In this document: piece after piece, positions 36,349 to 46,113 of the stretch | Layout of the letters: each line of letters begins with the position of its first letter | Numbering within the stretch: position 1 is the first letter of the stretch | Assembly (NCBI GenBank): GCA_017427285.1 | Contig: JAFRTE010000022.1 | Span: forward strand, 1-64,000 | Length of the DNA stretch: 64,000 bases | Source of the DNA: Clostridia bacterium | Lineage (GTDB): Bacteria; Bacillota; Clostridia; Oscillospirales; UBA644 | Direction: 5' to 3' | Notes under the pieces: generated by a model | The model's database searches: none | The model's input: the letters and a program-made list of their open reading frames with translations, nothing else | What the model was told of the DNA's origin: nothing | Position numbers and translations under genes: made by a program

Positions 36349-37746
36349 ATGAAAAAAACAAAAGCTGCGGTTTTGATAATCGCTATCTTTTTGATTCTCG
36401 CCGCATGCTCGCAGGGAGCGGCGGAAGAGATTGTTCCCGAATATGAAAACAAAGTAGCAGATGAAGACATAGACCTTCTCGGCTACGTATACACCATCGC
36501 CGCGGAAACTCACGGCGGAGGAGAATATCAGCTCTCCCCCGATCCGGGAGCAAGCTCCAGAGGCGACAGTCTTTTGCAGCGTTACAAAGATACCGAACAG
36601 AAATTCAACGTTAAGATGGATATTCAGGACGGAAGCAGCCTTGCGACCTTCCTAACGCAGTACGCCGCGGGAATGAAGTATGCCGATCTTATGATCTCCA
36701 AAATAGCCGATGTTTTCAACGGAAAGTATGTTCAGAACGGATACTTCATGGCGTTTTCCGATATGGATATAGACCTCAATTCGGGTTTATACGGCACGCC
36801 CGGTACGCTTGAAGCGGGCAGCTTCGGAAACAAGTATTATTCGATAGTCGCATACTACTGGGGCTTCCCCACTCCGTATACTATGCCGGCAATGTGGTTT
36901 AATCCGAGAGTTATTTCCGAATACCGTCAGACCTCGCCTCACGAGCTCAACGAGCAGGGCAGCTGGACATGGGAAACGCTTGAAAGCATGTGCGAAGCTA
37001 TTCGCGATACGTCCGATTCAAATCCCGATATGCACACATACGCTCTTGCGTATACAAGCGAGCCTTATCTTGAGTTTGCCGCTCTTTTCTCAAACGGCGC
37101 GAAAGTTGTAACGAAAAACGAAGACGGAAAGCTCGAATATACCCTCAACAGCCGCGAAGCCATCGAAGCGATGGACTACGTTCAGTCCCTCGCGTCAAGA
37201 GGCCTTATCTGCGACGGCGGCGACAGACAGAATATCACGCCGTTCGTTGAAAACAGACGGGCATTCTTCCTTGAATTTACTCATCTCGGTCTGAGCACGG
37301 ACGGAACGAACAATCTTGCATATCAGATGCAGGAAGCATACGAGTGGATATACTTCCCCACAGGCCCGAGCGGAGACCCGAAATCGACGCAGAGAAGCGC
37401 ATATTCATATCATTCGAGAATATTCTACGCTCCGATGAATTCCGACGCCGAGGTCCATTCTCTTCTTTTGCCGTATCTTTTCCAGCCGCTTCCCGGCGAA
37501 ACGGAAGATACCTGGCAGGACGTACTCAAAAGAAACAATTTCTATACGGAAGAATCTTTCGAATATTTCCGCATAATACGTGACGAAGCGTTTTACGATT
37601 ACACCCCGTTTATTCCGTTTTCGGACTATCAGGGCAAGCTTCTGCAGATCACGAGAGGCAGAGCCGCCGCTTCGGAAACGTTTGAATCGATAGCTCAGCA
37701 GTATCAGTCGTCGCTCGACAGTCTTTACAACGATTATCTCGGTTAA
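36349..37746 (+). CDS. Orphan sugar-binding-type lipoprotein (family member 4)
   Basis: A 465-residue lipid-anchored solute-binding protein (LAAC, Cys20). It has EIVPEYENKV, DLLGYVYTIA, KDTEQKFNVK, SPHELNEQGSWTW and LFQPLPGETEDTW. It is closely similar to the next gene over the whole length, sharing stretches such as ICDGGDRQNITPFVENRRAF, so the pair is a tandem duplication. The ATG at 36349 is 7 bases after AGGAGG; the one at 36343 is too close. It lies downstream of the ThuA/oxidoreductase pair, hinting at a shared sugar substrate. Confidence 0.87.
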   Translation: MKKTKAAVLIIAIFLILAACSQGAAEEIVPEYENKVADEDIDLLGYVYTIAAETHGGGEYQLSPDPGASSRGDSLLQRYKDTEQKFNVKMDIQDGSSLATFLTQYAAGMKYADLMISKIADVFNGKYVQNGYFMAFSDMDIDLNSGLYGTPGTLEAGSFGNKYYSIVAYYWGFPTPYTMPAMWFNPRVISEYRQTSPHELNEQGSWTWETLESMCEAIRDTSDSNPDMHTYALAYTSEPYLEFAALFSNGAKVVTKNEDGKLEYTLNSREAIEAMDYVQSLASRGLICDGGDRQNITPFVENRRAFFLEFTHLGLSTDGTNNLAYQMQEAYEWIYFPTGPSGDPKSTQRSAYSYHSRIFYAPMNSDAEVHSLLLPYLFQPLPGETEDTWQDVLKRNNFYTEESFEYFRIIRDEAFYDYTPFIPFSDYQGKLLQITRGRAAASETFESIAQQYQSSLDSLYNDYLG

Positions 37747-37791
37747 AATATCTCAGCGAGTATCAGAAATAATACAAACGGGAGTAAAAAA

Positions 37792-39183
37792 ATGAAAATC
37801 ATAAAAATTACCGCGATATTCATTGCCTGTCTCCTCGTTTTTTCGGCATGCTCCGGCTCCGAGGAAGAAATTGTTCCCGATTTTGACAATACAGTTGAAG
37901 ATCTTGATCTTCTCGGCTATGAGTATACGTTTGCCGCAATGACTCACGGCGGTCTTTATCCGCTTAACCCTACTTCCGGCGAGTCGTCGCGCGGAGACAA
38001 GCTTCTTGCGAGATACAAAGAAACGGAAAACGAGTTTAACGTTAAGATCAAGGTTATGAACGAATGCGATCTTTCCAAGTTTATGACGTATTACGTTGCG
38101 GATATGAAATACGCGGACATGATGTTTAATATGGTCAACTCGCTTTTCGGCGGACGGTATATACAAAACGGGTATTTTATTCCGTTTTCGGATATGCAGA
38201 TAGATCTCTCCTCCGGTCTTTACGGCACTCCCGAATGCCTTGAAGCGGGAAATTTCAACGGAAGTTATTATTCCGTTGTCGCATATTACTGGGGCTTTCC
38301 ATCTGCTGACACGATGCCCGCAATGTGGTATAACCCGAGGGTTATTTCGGAATATCAGCAGCAGGATCCTCACGAGCTTGACGAGCAGGGGCTGTGGACG
38401 TGGGACTCTCTTGAAAGCATGTGCGAGGCAATTCACGACACCTCAGATCCCGATCCCGCAATGCACACTTACGCACTTGCATATACAAGCGAACCGTATC
38501 TTGAATTTGCCGCTCTTTATTCAAACAGCGCAAGAATTATTTCAAAAGACGAAAACGGCAGACTTATAGTTACGCTCGATTCGCCCAATACGAAAGAAGC
38601 GATGACATTTCTCAGCTCTTTAAGAGAAAAAGATCTTATCTGCGATGGCGGAGACAGACAGAATATCACGCCTTTCGTTGAAAACAGGCGCGCATTCTTT
38701 GTTGAATACACTCATCTCGGTCTTTCGGACGAAGGGGCGAACAATCTTGCAAATCAGATGACCGATGCATATGAATGGATTCTTTTTCCTCACGGACCGA
38801 GCTATGTTGAGGGCTCCGGCGGGACGTCGTTTTCATACTGGTCAAGATATTTTTACGCTCCAATCAATTCCGATATCGGCGTTCACTCCGTCCTTCTTCC
38901 GTTTTTGTTCCGTCCTTTGCCCGGAGAAACGGAAGAGACCTGGCAGGACGAATTTGAGAGGTCAACTTTTTTCTCAACCGCTTCGTTTGAATCTTTCAAG
39001 CAGCTCAGAGACGGCGCATTCTGCGATTATCTCTCATTCCTCGGTTCGGGCTTTTCAAACACCCTGCAGCCCGCCCTTCTGAGAATTACGAGAGGCACCG
39101 CATCAGTTTCGGAAACACTTGAATCAATCGAAGAAAAGCTTCAATCAAATCTTAACAGTTTTTACAACAATTATCTTGACTGA
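37792..39183 (+). CDS. Orphan sugar-binding-type lipoprotein (family member 5)
   Basis: A 463-residue lipid-anchored solute-binding protein (VFSAC, Cys20), tandem duplicate of the previous gene. It keeps EIVPDFDNTV, DLLGYEYTFA, KETENEFNVK, DPHELDEQGLWTW, HTYALAYTSEPYLEFAAL and LFRPLPGETEETW. GGGAG stands before the ATG, 45 bases after the previous stop. The two differ most in the C-terminal lobe. No transport partner is near. Confidence 0.87.
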   Translation: MKIIKITAIFIACLLVFSACSGSEEEIVPDFDNTVEDLDLLGYEYTFAAMTHGGLYPLNPTSGESSRGDKLLARYKETENEFNVKIKVMNECDLSKFMTYYVADMKYADMMFNMVNSLFGGRYIQNGYFIPFSDMQIDLSSGLYGTPECLEAGNFNGSYYSVVAYYWGFPSADTMPAMWYNPRVISEYQQQDPHELDEQGLWTWDSLESMCEAIHDTSDPDPAMHTYALAYTSEPYLEFAALYSNSARIISKDENGRLIVTLDSPNTKEAMTFLSSLREKDLICDGGDRQNITPFVENRRAFFVEYTHLGLSDEGANNLANQMTDAYEWILFPHGPSYVEGSGGTSFSYWSRYFYAPINSDIGVHSVLLPFLFRPLPGETEETWQDEFERSTFFSTASFESFKQLRDGAFCDYLSFLGSGFSNTLQPALLRITRGTASVSETLESIEEKLQSNLNSFYNNYLD

Positions 39184-39216
39184 CAGATCAATAATCAGAT
39201 AATTCGGGTATTATCA

Positions 39217-40509
39217 ATGGATAACATTACAATAACCTTATGCGTTATTTCGACGGTTGCGGCGGTAATAACCGCCGTAATCTGTCTTATTTCTCTTTTT
39301 TCCGCAAGAAGGGAGCTTTACGAGGCAAAAAGAGAAATACACGATACAAAAAAGGAGATTTCCTCCTTCAAATCCGACGCGCTCAGATCCATAAACGATG
39401 GGATACGGACAAACAACGACGTTTTGCAGTCATCCCTTCGCAATTACGGAGAACAGGTTTCCTCTCTTTCGCGCGGGCTTGATCAGAGGATGGAAAACCT
39501 TCGCAAAAATCAGGACGAACGTCTCGAATCCGTCCGTCAGACGCTTGAAAGAAACGTTCAAAAAATGCAGGAGGACAACCAGAAAAAGCTTGAGGAAATT
39601 CGCGTTACGGTAGACGATAAACTGCAAAAAACGCTAAACGAACGCGTTACCGAGTCGTTTAAGCTCGTAGGTACTCAGCTTGAACAGGTACATAAAAGTC
39701 TCGGCGAAATGCAGACTCTCGCTTCTGGCGTAGGCGATCTTAAAAAAATACTTTCAAACGTTAAAACGAGAGGTATTTTCGGCGAGGTCCAGCTTTCAAG
39801 GATACTTGAGCAGATCCTTACCGCAGACCAGTACGTCACAAACTTCGCAACGAAGAAAAACAGCCGTGACGTTGTCGAATTTGCCGTAAAGCTTCCCGGA
39901 AAAGGCGGAGGCGACGAACCGGTCTATCTGCCTATCGACGCAAAATTTCCGCTCGACGTTTACAACGAACTTCTTGACGCATACGATTCTGGAGACGCCG
40001 AGCGTATTTCCGAAGCAGGCAAACAGCTTGAATATTCGATCAAAAAGAATGCGAAAGATATCCGCGATAAATATATTGACCCGCCAAACACTACCGATTT
40101 TGCCGTGATGTTCCTTCCTACGGAAGGGCTTTACGCCGAAGTCGTAAGGCGCGCGGGGCTTATGGAAACGCTTGCGGCCGATTATTCCGTAAACGTCTGC
40201 GGCCCGTCAACGGTATCCGCATTTTTAAACAGTCTGCAAATGGGATTCCGTACGCTTGCAATCGAAAAGCGGTCTCACGAGGTATGGACCGTACTCGGCG
40301 CGGTCAAAACGGAATTCGGCAGCTTTGAAAAAGTGCTGCAGTCCGTACAGAAAAAATTCCAGTCGGCAGACAGCGAGCTTGAATCGCTTATCGGTACGAG
40401 AACGCGCGTTATGATGCGCAAACTGAAAAGCGTAGAATCACTGCCGGAAGAATCCGCAAAGCAGATACTCGGCACTGAACCCGAAGAGATCGAATACGAA
40501 GAAGAATAA
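39217..40509 (+). CDS. rmuC: RmuC family DNA recombination protein
   Basis: A 430-residue protein with an N-terminal membrane helix (about 5-27), a long coiled coil (about 30-170) and the RmuC nuclease-like domain (VKTRGIFGEVQLSRILEQIL, LPIDAKFPLDVYNELL, FLPTEGLYAEV). RmuC limits recombination at inverted repeats; its mechanism is not settled. There is no clear ribosome site; a weak TTGACT/GATAAT pair overlaps the end of the previous gene. First of four genes running to cinA. Confidence 0.9.
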   Translation: MDNITITLCVISTVAAVITAVICLISLFSARRELYEAKREIHDTKKEISSFKSDALRSINDGIRTNNDVLQSSLRNYGEQVSSLSRGLDQRMENLRKNQDERLESVRQTLERNVQKMQEDNQKKLEEIRVTVDDKLQKTLNERVTESFKLVGTQLEQVHKSLGEMQTLASGVGDLKKILSNVKTRGIFGEVQLSRILEQILTADQYVTNFATKKNSRDVVEFAVKLPGKGGGDEPVYLPIDAKFPLDVYNELLDAYDSGDAERISEAGKQLEYSIKKNAKDIRDKYIDPPNTTDFAVMFLPTEGLYAEVVRRAGLMETLAADYSVNVCGPSTVSAFLNSLQMGFRTLAIEKRSHEVWTVLGAVKTEFGSFEKVLQSVQKKFQSADSELESLIGTRTRVMMRKLKSVESLPEESAKQILGTEPEEIEYEEE

Positions 40510-40525
40510 AACGGAAGACGACCAT

Positions 40526-41632
40526 ATGATATATCTTGACAGCGCCGCAACAACAAAAGTCCTGCCTGAAGCGGCGAAAGCGGCGGTTAAAGCAATGACG
40601 GAAGAATACGCAAATCCGTCGTCGCTTCATTCGTTCGGTTACGAGGCGGAAAAAATACGCGAAAAAGCAAGAGAGACCGTTGCGGCGGCGGCAGGCGTAA
40701 AAGACGGCGAAATAGTTTTCACCTCGGGCGGCTCGGGAGCCGATAACCTTGCGATATTCGGCTGTCTTAAAAACAAAAAAGGCGGAAGGATAATCACTTC
40801 CGCATATGAACATCCCGCCGTGCTCGAATGCTTCAGGGCGCTCTCGCCGCAGTTTGAGACCGTATATTTAAAGCCCGAGGACGGCATAATAACGCCCGAT
40901 ACGCTTAAAAACGCATTAACGCCCGATACGCTGCTTGTAAGCATAATGCACGTCAACAACGAAACGGGAGCGTTAAATCCGATAAAAGAGCTCGCAAAAG
41001 TTACGAAGGACTTTTCTGACGCGCTTTTTCACACAGACGCCGTTCAGGGATTTTTAAAAGAAAACGCCTCTTATTCCTGCTGCGATATGGCGTCGTTTTC
41101 CGCGCATAAAACGGGAGCGCCCAAAGGTATCGGCGCGCTTTATGTAAAAAAGGACGTCCGCTTAAAGCCCCTGATTTACGGCGGAGGTCAGGAAAAGGGA
41201 CTTTTCTGCGGCACCGAAAACGTCCCTGCGGCGGCCGCATGGACGGAAGCTGTGAAAATACTCCTGCCGTCTATCGATTCCCGCCGCAAAAAGGCGGATT
41301 TGCTGAAAAAGAAAACGCAAGATATACTCCTTTCGCTCGGAGCGGTAATCATTTCACCTAAAATATCGTCGCCCCATATAGTTACGGCGGCGTTTGACGG
41401 ATATATATCCGAAAATATCGTGCATTTTCTCGAAAAAAAGGAAATATACGTATCAACGGGTTCGGCATGTTCGTCCAAAAAAGCAAGCGCAACCTTTTCG
41501 GCGATAGGCATGGAAAAATACTCGTCTTCGTCGCTCAGGATATCGTTTGCGGACGACACCGAAAAAAACGACATAGATATTTTCGCCTCCGCGCTCGAAG
41601 AGGCGCTCAAAACACTTAAAAGGAAGCAGTAA
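40526..41632 (+). CDS. Cysteine desulfurase (NifS/IscS type)
   Basis: Takes sulfur from cysteine, PLP-dependent. The 368-residue protein has SAHKTGAPKG with Schiff-base Lys195 and TGSACSSKK with the persulfide Cys315, near the N terminus YLDSAATTKV. It directly precedes thiI with no gap, the usual pairing in which the desulfurase (often called NifZ) supplies sulfur for 4-thiouridine in tRNA. It could also serve iron-sulfur assembly, but no scaffold gene is near. Confidence 0.92.
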   Translation: MIYLDSAATTKVLPEAAKAAVKAMTEEYANPSSLHSFGYEAEKIREKARETVAAAAGVKDGEIVFTSGGSGADNLAIFGCLKNKKGGRIITSAYEHPAVLECFRALSPQFETVYLKPEDGIITPDTLKNALTPDTLLVSIMHVNNETGALNPIKELAKVTKDFSDALFHTDAVQGFLKENASYSCCDMASFSAHKTGAPKGIGALYVKKDVRLKPLIYGGGQEKGLFCGTENVPAAAAWTEAVKILLPSIDSRRKKADLLKKKTQDILLSLGAVIISPKISSPHIVTAAFDGYISENIVHFLEKKEIYVSTGSACSSKKASATFSAIGMEKYSSSSLRISFADDTEKNDIDIFASALEEALKTLKRKQ

Positions 41633-42838
41633 ATGAACGAAATAATCCTTCTGAAACTCGGTGAAGTCATCCTTAAAGGGCTTAACCGCAGCAGATTCGA
41701 AAGTACGCTTGTAAAAAACGTCAAACGGGCGGTGTGGCCTTACGGAAACCCGATCGTAAGCGATAAGCAGTCCACGATATTCGTTGAGGTAGACGGACCC
41801 TATGCCGATTTTGACGGCGCATACGAGGCGTGCAAAAAAGTATTCGGCATAGTTTCGCTTTGCCGTGCGGTAAAATGTCCGCTTGATTTTGAAGAAGTTA
41901 AAAAGACAGCGGGAGATTATCTCTCACGGCAGCTTTCAAGAGCAAAAACGTTTAAGGTCGAAGCGAAAAGAGCGGATAAAAACTATTATCTTACATCGCC
42001 GCAGATCATGGAGCTTTTAGGCGAATATCTTCTCGACCGCTTTCCCAATCTTTCGGTAGACGTTAAATCGCCCGAGGTTACGGTTTACGCCGAAGTCAGG
42101 GAAGGTTACGTATTTATACACGGAAATCCGGAAAGAGGAGCCGGGGGACTGCCTGCGGGCACGGGCGGACACGGTCTTCTTATGCTTTCCGGCGGAATAG
42201 ACAGTCCCGTTGCGGGCTACGTTATGGCAAAACGCGGTCTTAAAATATCCGCGATCCATTTCGAGTCTCCGCCTTATACGAGTGACAGGGCAAAGGAAAA
42301 AGTAGTTACTCTCGCAAAAAAGCTCTGCGTTTATGCCGGCCAGATCGACTTGTTTGTTGTTCCGTTTACGGAAATTCAGGAGCAGATAAAAGACAACTGC
42401 CCAGAAGAGTATTTTACCGTTATAATGCGCCGGTATATGCTTAAAATCGCATGCGGTCTTGCCGAAAGGATAAACGCGGGAGCAATAATCACCGGTGAAA
42501 GTCTCGGTCAGGTCGCGTCACAAACGCTCGGAGCCATCCGCTGCACCGACGGTGTATCGTCCCTTCCCGTTTTCAGGCCGTTTATCGGCACCGATAAGCA
42601 GGAAATAATTAATCTCGCGCGCAAAATAGACACTTTTGATACGTCGTCGCTTCCTTTTGAGGACTGCTGCACCGTTTTCACGCCCCGTCACCCGAAAACG
42701 AACCCGACCGAAGAGTCCGTAAAAAAAGCGGAGGAAAAACTTGACGAAGAAAAGCTTCTGGACGGAATTCTGGACAGAACAGAAAGGATAACGCTTTATG
42801 CTCCCGGAAGAAAAGACCGTAATATCGCTGAAGAATAA
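41633..42838 (+). CDS. thiI: tRNA 4-thiouridine synthase ThiI
   Basis: Adenylates and thiolates U8 of tRNA. The 401-residue protein has a ferredoxin-like/THUMP N-terminal half and a PP-loop domain, LSGGIDSPVAGYVMAKRG. It stops after the PP-loop domain and lacks the C-terminal rhodanese domain of E. coli ThiI; such short forms take sulfur from a dedicated desulfurase, here the gene just upstream. AAGGAAG precedes the ATG, which directly follows the previous stop. Confidence 0.95.
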   Translation: MNEIILLKLGEVILKGLNRSRFESTLVKNVKRAVWPYGNPIVSDKQSTIFVEVDGPYADFDGAYEACKKVFGIVSLCRAVKCPLDFEEVKKTAGDYLSRQLSRAKTFKVEAKRADKNYYLTSPQIMELLGEYLLDRFPNLSVDVKSPEVTVYAEVREGYVFIHGNPERGAGGLPAGTGGHGLLMLSGGIDSPVAGYVMAKRGLKISAIHFESPPYTSDRAKEKVVTLAKKLCVYAGQIDLFVVPFTEIQEQIKDNCPEEYFTVIMRRYMLKIACGLAERINAGAIITGESLGQVASQTLGAIRCTDGVSSLPVFRPFIGTDKQEIINLARKIDTFDTSSLPFEDCCTVFTPRHPKTNPTEESVKKAEEKLDEEKLLDGILDRTERITLYAPGRKDRNIAEE

Positions 42839-43286
42839 GGGTCTGAAGATCGCCGTTGCCGAATCATGCACGGGCGGACTTATCTCAAAACGCATAACCG
42901 ACGTTCCCGGCGCGTCAGACGTTTTCGATATGGGCATAGTGTCTTATGCAAACGAAATAAAAAACCGCTTTCTCGGCGTTTCGGAAGATATCCTTTCTAC
43001 TGTCGCCGCAGTTTCCGAAGAAACGGCGGCGGCGATGGCAAAAGGCGTCTGCGAAGCGGCAAATGCGGATATCGGCGTTTCAACGACCGGTATTGCCGGC
43101 CCGGGCGGAGGCACGAAGGAAAAGCCGGTCGGTCTCGTGTATATTTCCGTTTTCTTTAAAAACGGCAGACAGACGGTAAAAAAGCTTCTTCTGTCCGGCA
43201 GCCGCGAAGAAATCCGCAGCAAAACCGCCACCACCGTTTTTGAAACGGTTTTAAGCGAACTGCAACTTTCAGAGAAAGATGTATAA
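42798..43286 (+). CDS. CinA C-terminal domain protein (PncC-type amidase)
   Basis: A 162-residue stand-alone CinA C-terminal domain, the type that deamidates nicotinamide mononucleotide (PncC). AVAESCTGGLISKRITDVPGAS, SYANEIKN and TTGIAGPGGGTKEKPVGLVY are the family blocks. The start at 42798 lies 41 bases inside the end of thiI; AAAGGA is placed correctly and the domain begins soon after, so the overlap is real. A strong terminator follows. Confidence 0.9.
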   Translation: MLPEEKTVISLKNKGLKIAVAESCTGGLISKRITDVPGASDVFDMGIVSYANEIKNRFLGVSEDILSTVAAVSEETAAAMAKGVCEAANADIGVSTTGIAGPGGGTKEKPVGLVYISVFFKNGRQTVKKLLLSGSREEIRSKTATTVFETVLSELQLSEKDV

Positions 43287-43301
43287 TTTTATTAATGCAA
43301 T

Positions 43302-43331
43302 AACGGTACCGTTTTTACGGTACCGTTTTTT
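43302..43331 (+). terminator. Terminator after cinA
   Basis: Stem AACGGTACCG (43302-43311) with CGGTACCGTT (43318-43327) and a T-run; separates two convergent clusters. Confidence 0.85.
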
Positions 43332-43341
43332 ATTGTAAATA

Positions 43342-44343
43342 TCAGATTGCGCTGTTTTTAACTATTACGTTCTCCGCCCATTTTGCCCATTCGCGCTCAA
43401 CTCCTATATCGCCGTAAGACGGGTAGTCTTTCGCTATCCATCCGCCGCCTGCGTTCCTGAAAAGCTCGCACATGCGAAGAGTACGCGATTCGATAAAATC
43501 TCTGTCACCCGTCGGCAAAACCTTCTGGATATCAACGGGCGAATGAAAAACAACCTTTTTTGCGTATTTTTCCGCAAGCATCTCCGACGGGTATACGTCG
43601 GGCTGGTCAAACTGAAATACGTCTATGCCTGCGTCTATCAGATCGTCGATAAGTCCCGTATTGTTGCCGCACGAATGCATAAATACAGCCATTCCCGCCT
43701 CGTGCGCAGCGTCAGCAACCCTTTTGTATGCGGGTTTGAAAAGGTTTCGGAAGGTTTCGGGAGAAATAAACGTTGTTACCTGCGTTCCGAAATCGTCGCC
43801 GAAAAACCAGCCGTCTATGCCACAGCCCGCAATGCTTTTTATAACCTCCGCTTCGTGCCTTGCAAGCATATCAACAAATTCTGCAACCGTGTCCGGATCC
43901 GTGACCGTATCCATCAGCGCGTTCGTCATCAGCCGCGCGTCACGCAGGACCGAAAACAGCGAGGAGCCGTAAGTAAGGACGTATTTTTCGTTGCGTGCAA
44001 GGTCTTTTTCAAGAAGCGTTTCGCGGTATTTTTTATCAAATTCGGGCAGAGGGAATTCGTAGTCGTCCCAATCCTGTATCGCGCCGCGTATACACTCGCC
44101 CTTCGTTTTTCCGTTGAAGCGGCCGTAAATGTTTCCGTATATGTCGCGCCTCGTTTCTCCCGAAAATCCCGTCAGCGCTTTCAGCTCGGGATAATTTCCC
44201 CATGCGTCAAACGGGTTAGGCGCAACGTTTATGTCTCGCCGTGAAGCAACTCCCGTAAAATCGGAAAGATCGGCAAAATCGTAGCCGATCCGCGGAGGAC
44301 TGTCATGTGCGACAAGTCTGCGTATTATCTCTTTTGAAGTCAT
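43342..44343 (-). CDS. Uroporphyrinogen decarboxylase family protein
   Basis: A 333-residue TIM-barrel protein of the UroD-like group (COG0407). It starts MTSKEIIRRL and ends with the pattern HSCGNNTGLIDDLIDAGIDV, FQFDQP and HSPVDIQKVLPTGD. Members near sugar genes are not heme enzymes; many are methyltransferase-like or uncharacterised. No other heme gene is in the window, so a catabolic role is more likely than porphyrin synthesis. Last gene of a minus-strand catabolic cluster. The 101-bp gap upstream contains a hairpin (ACACGGA/TCCGTGT). Confidence 0.85.
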   Translation of the reverse strand: MTSKEIIRRLVAHDSPPRIGYDFADLSDFTGVASRRDINVAPNPFDAWGNYPELKALTGFSGETRRDIYGNIYGRFNGKTKGECIRGAIQDWDDYEFPLPEFDKKYRETLLEKDLARNEKYVLTYGSSLFSVLRDARLMTNALMDTVTDPDTVAEFVDMLARHEAEVIKSIAGCGIDGWFFGDDFGTQVTTFISPETFRNLFKPAYKRVADAAHEAGMAVFMHSCGNNTGLIDDLIDAGIDVFQFDQPDVYPSEMLAEKYAKKVVFHSPVDIQKVLPTGDRDFIESRTLRMCELFRNAGGGWIAKDYPSYGDIGVEREWAKWAENVIVKNSAI

Positions 44344-44444
44344 TTTTTGTACCGCGCCGTGCAGCTTCGGCTGAAATATCCAACACGGACCGCTGCGGTT
44401 TTATCCGTGTCTTATATTTGAACTATCTGTAAAGGGCTGTCGCT

Positions 44445-45506
44445 TTACATCATCTTCAGGGACTCTTCTATCACGTCCCCGATCTTCTTCGCCATGCGGA
44501 AAAATCCGAGGTCGTTCGGGTGACATCCGTCCACCGTGCATGAATCGGCAAATTCGCCGTCAAAAAGGTGTTTGCCGTCAACGAACAATACTTTTTTGTC
44601 GCCTGCCGAAAGCGCATATTCGTATGTTGCGATTACTACCTCGCGCCGCTTTATATCTTCGGGGACAGGATAAAAATCCGGTCTCGATACGAAAACAATC
44701 GGCGTGTCAGGGTGCAAATTGCGGTATGCCTCATATAGCGGTCTGTGCGTTGCTTCAAGCTCCGCTCCGCTTTGCGCATTGTGGTCGAAATCGCAGATAA
44801 ATACGGTGCAATCAAGTGTTGCAAGGTATTCGCGCATCGCCTTCTCGCCCTTTGCGCTGCCGGAAAAACCGAGGTTTACGAAGTCTGCGTCGAAGCGCCG
44901 CGAAATCATCGCCTGATATGCGTTTCCGGGCCGCGACGCGCATCCGCCCTGCGTTATCGACGAGCCGTAATACAGAAACGGCTTTTTAATTCCGTATTCC
45001 TCCGCGCTCTCAAGCTCGCTGCCGTGCGCAAGACCGATATATACCTCATCCACCGCGTCGTAAAGCGGCATATATATAGTATATGTATGCATCTTTCCGT
45101 CCGTCGGCTTATACGTCTCAAACCCAGGCTGTCCGAACGACGGTATGAGCGACGCGCTGTAAAGGCACTTGCCTTTATCACTGATGTAAACGTCAAAACC
45201 CGACTGTCCGAGACGCGTCATATGCGGCATCGGCGGACTTGCGGGCATGACCGCTTTGATCGCTATATACGGCGAGTCGGTGCGGAATCTTATTCTGCCG
45301 CCCGCGGTGCATTCGTTATTCCACGCCACACCGTCAGACGTCGCTTTTGCGACCTCGGCGGGCATTCTCAAAAACCGTTTCCCCTTCTCTTTCAGGAAAA
45401 TTCCGTGAACCGAAAACGGCGCGTCCTTAACGTCAAAATACACAACGTCATCAAGCCCGACAGAGCTTTCGATCTTAAAATTACCGTCAATATCACTGAT
45501 CTTCAT
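44445..45506 (-). CDS. SGNH/GDSL hydrolase with N-terminal beta domain
   Basis: A 353-residue two-domain protein. Residues 1-165 form a beta-rich domain; the rest is an SGNH hydrolase: YYGSSITQGG with nucleophile Ser183, NLGFSGSAKGE (Gly block), DFDHNA (Asn block) and DGCHPNDLGF (Asp-His pair). This two-domain layout is common in carbohydrate esterases that remove acetyl groups from polysaccharides. No signal peptide, so it should act on imported oligosaccharides. Sits between a GNAT gene and the UroD-like gene. Confidence 0.88.
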   Translation of the reverse strand: MKISDIDGNFKIESSVGLDDVVYFDVKDAPFSVHGIFLKEKGKRFLRMPAEVAKATSDGVAWNNECTAGGRIRFRTDSPYIAIKAVMPASPPMPHMTRLGQSGFDVYISDKGKCLYSASLIPSFGQPGFETYKPTDGKMHTYTIYMPLYDAVDEVYIGLAHGSELESAEEYGIKKPFLYYGSSITQGGCASRPGNAYQAMISRRFDADFVNLGFSGSAKGEKAMREYLATLDCTVFICDFDHNAQSGAELEATHRPLYEAYRNLHPDTPIVFVSRPDFYPVPEDIKRREVVIATYEYALSAGDKKVLFVDGKHLFDGEFADSCTVDGCHPNDLGFFRMAKKIGDVIEESLKMM

Positions 45507-45515
45507 ATGTCTATT

Positions 45516-46079
45516 TTATCTCCTCTTCTCCCACTCCTGGCGCATTATGCCGTAGTAGAGCACGTCGGAGAAGGTGCCGTCGTTACGGCGGTAATGTTCG
45601 CGAAGTCTGCCCTCGTAAATCATTTTGTTTTTCATCATAACCTTGCCGGAAGCGACGTTTTCCTCCTGGTACGAAGCGCCGATCTTATGCGCTTTAAGCT
45701 CGCCGAAAGCAAAGTTTATCGCGGTGCGAACGGCCTCGGTCATAAGTCCTCTGTTCCACCAGCGTGAGCCCATGCAAAAGCCGAGCTCGAGCCGCTCGTC
45801 GCGATCCGAGATAGCGTGAAAATCGATGCTGCCGATAACCGTATCTTCGTCCTTGAAATAGATAATCCAGTTATATGTCATCGGGTTGAGGTAAAGGGAA
45901 ATTATGCCGGAAATATATTCCGCGGTTACCATTTTGCTCTCGTGCGGATTCCAGCGCAGATATTTCGTGGTTTTCTCGTCAGTTGCCCAGTTGGCAAACA
46001 TTGCGTCTGTATCGGTCATCTCGAAGCGGCGCAGGATAAGTCTTTCGCTTTCGAGACGGACAGTGCCTTTATGTTCCAT
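45516..46079 (-). CDS. GNAT acetyltransferase, RimJ/RimL type
   Basis: A 187-residue N-acetyltransferase. TVRLESERLILRRF starts the RimJ-like fold; RWWNRGLMTEAVRTAINFAF is the acetyl-CoA binding region and ENVASGKVMMKNKMIYEG the last conserved block. The target may be a protein N terminus or a small amine; not known. Lies 9 bases before the SGNH gene. Confidence 0.88.
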   Translation of the reverse strand: MEHKGTVRLESERLILRRFEMTDTDAMFANWATDEKTTKYLRWNPHESKMVTAEYISGIISLYLNPMTYNWIIYFKDEDTVIGSIDFHAISDRDERLELGFCMGSRWWNRGLMTEAVRTAINFAFGELKAHKIGASYQEENVASGKVMMKNKMIYEGRLREHYRRNDGTFSDVLYYGIMRQEWEKRR

Positions 46080-46113
46080 ATTTCCCCCTTATAAAAAACT
46101 CTGAAAACGTATT

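Noticed and set aside
44745-45767. 340-codon plus-strand frame opposite the SGNH and GNAT genes
   Set aside because: It lies antisense to two well-supported genes, has a composition typical of a mirror frame (Arg/Ala-rich) and no ribosome site or family match.
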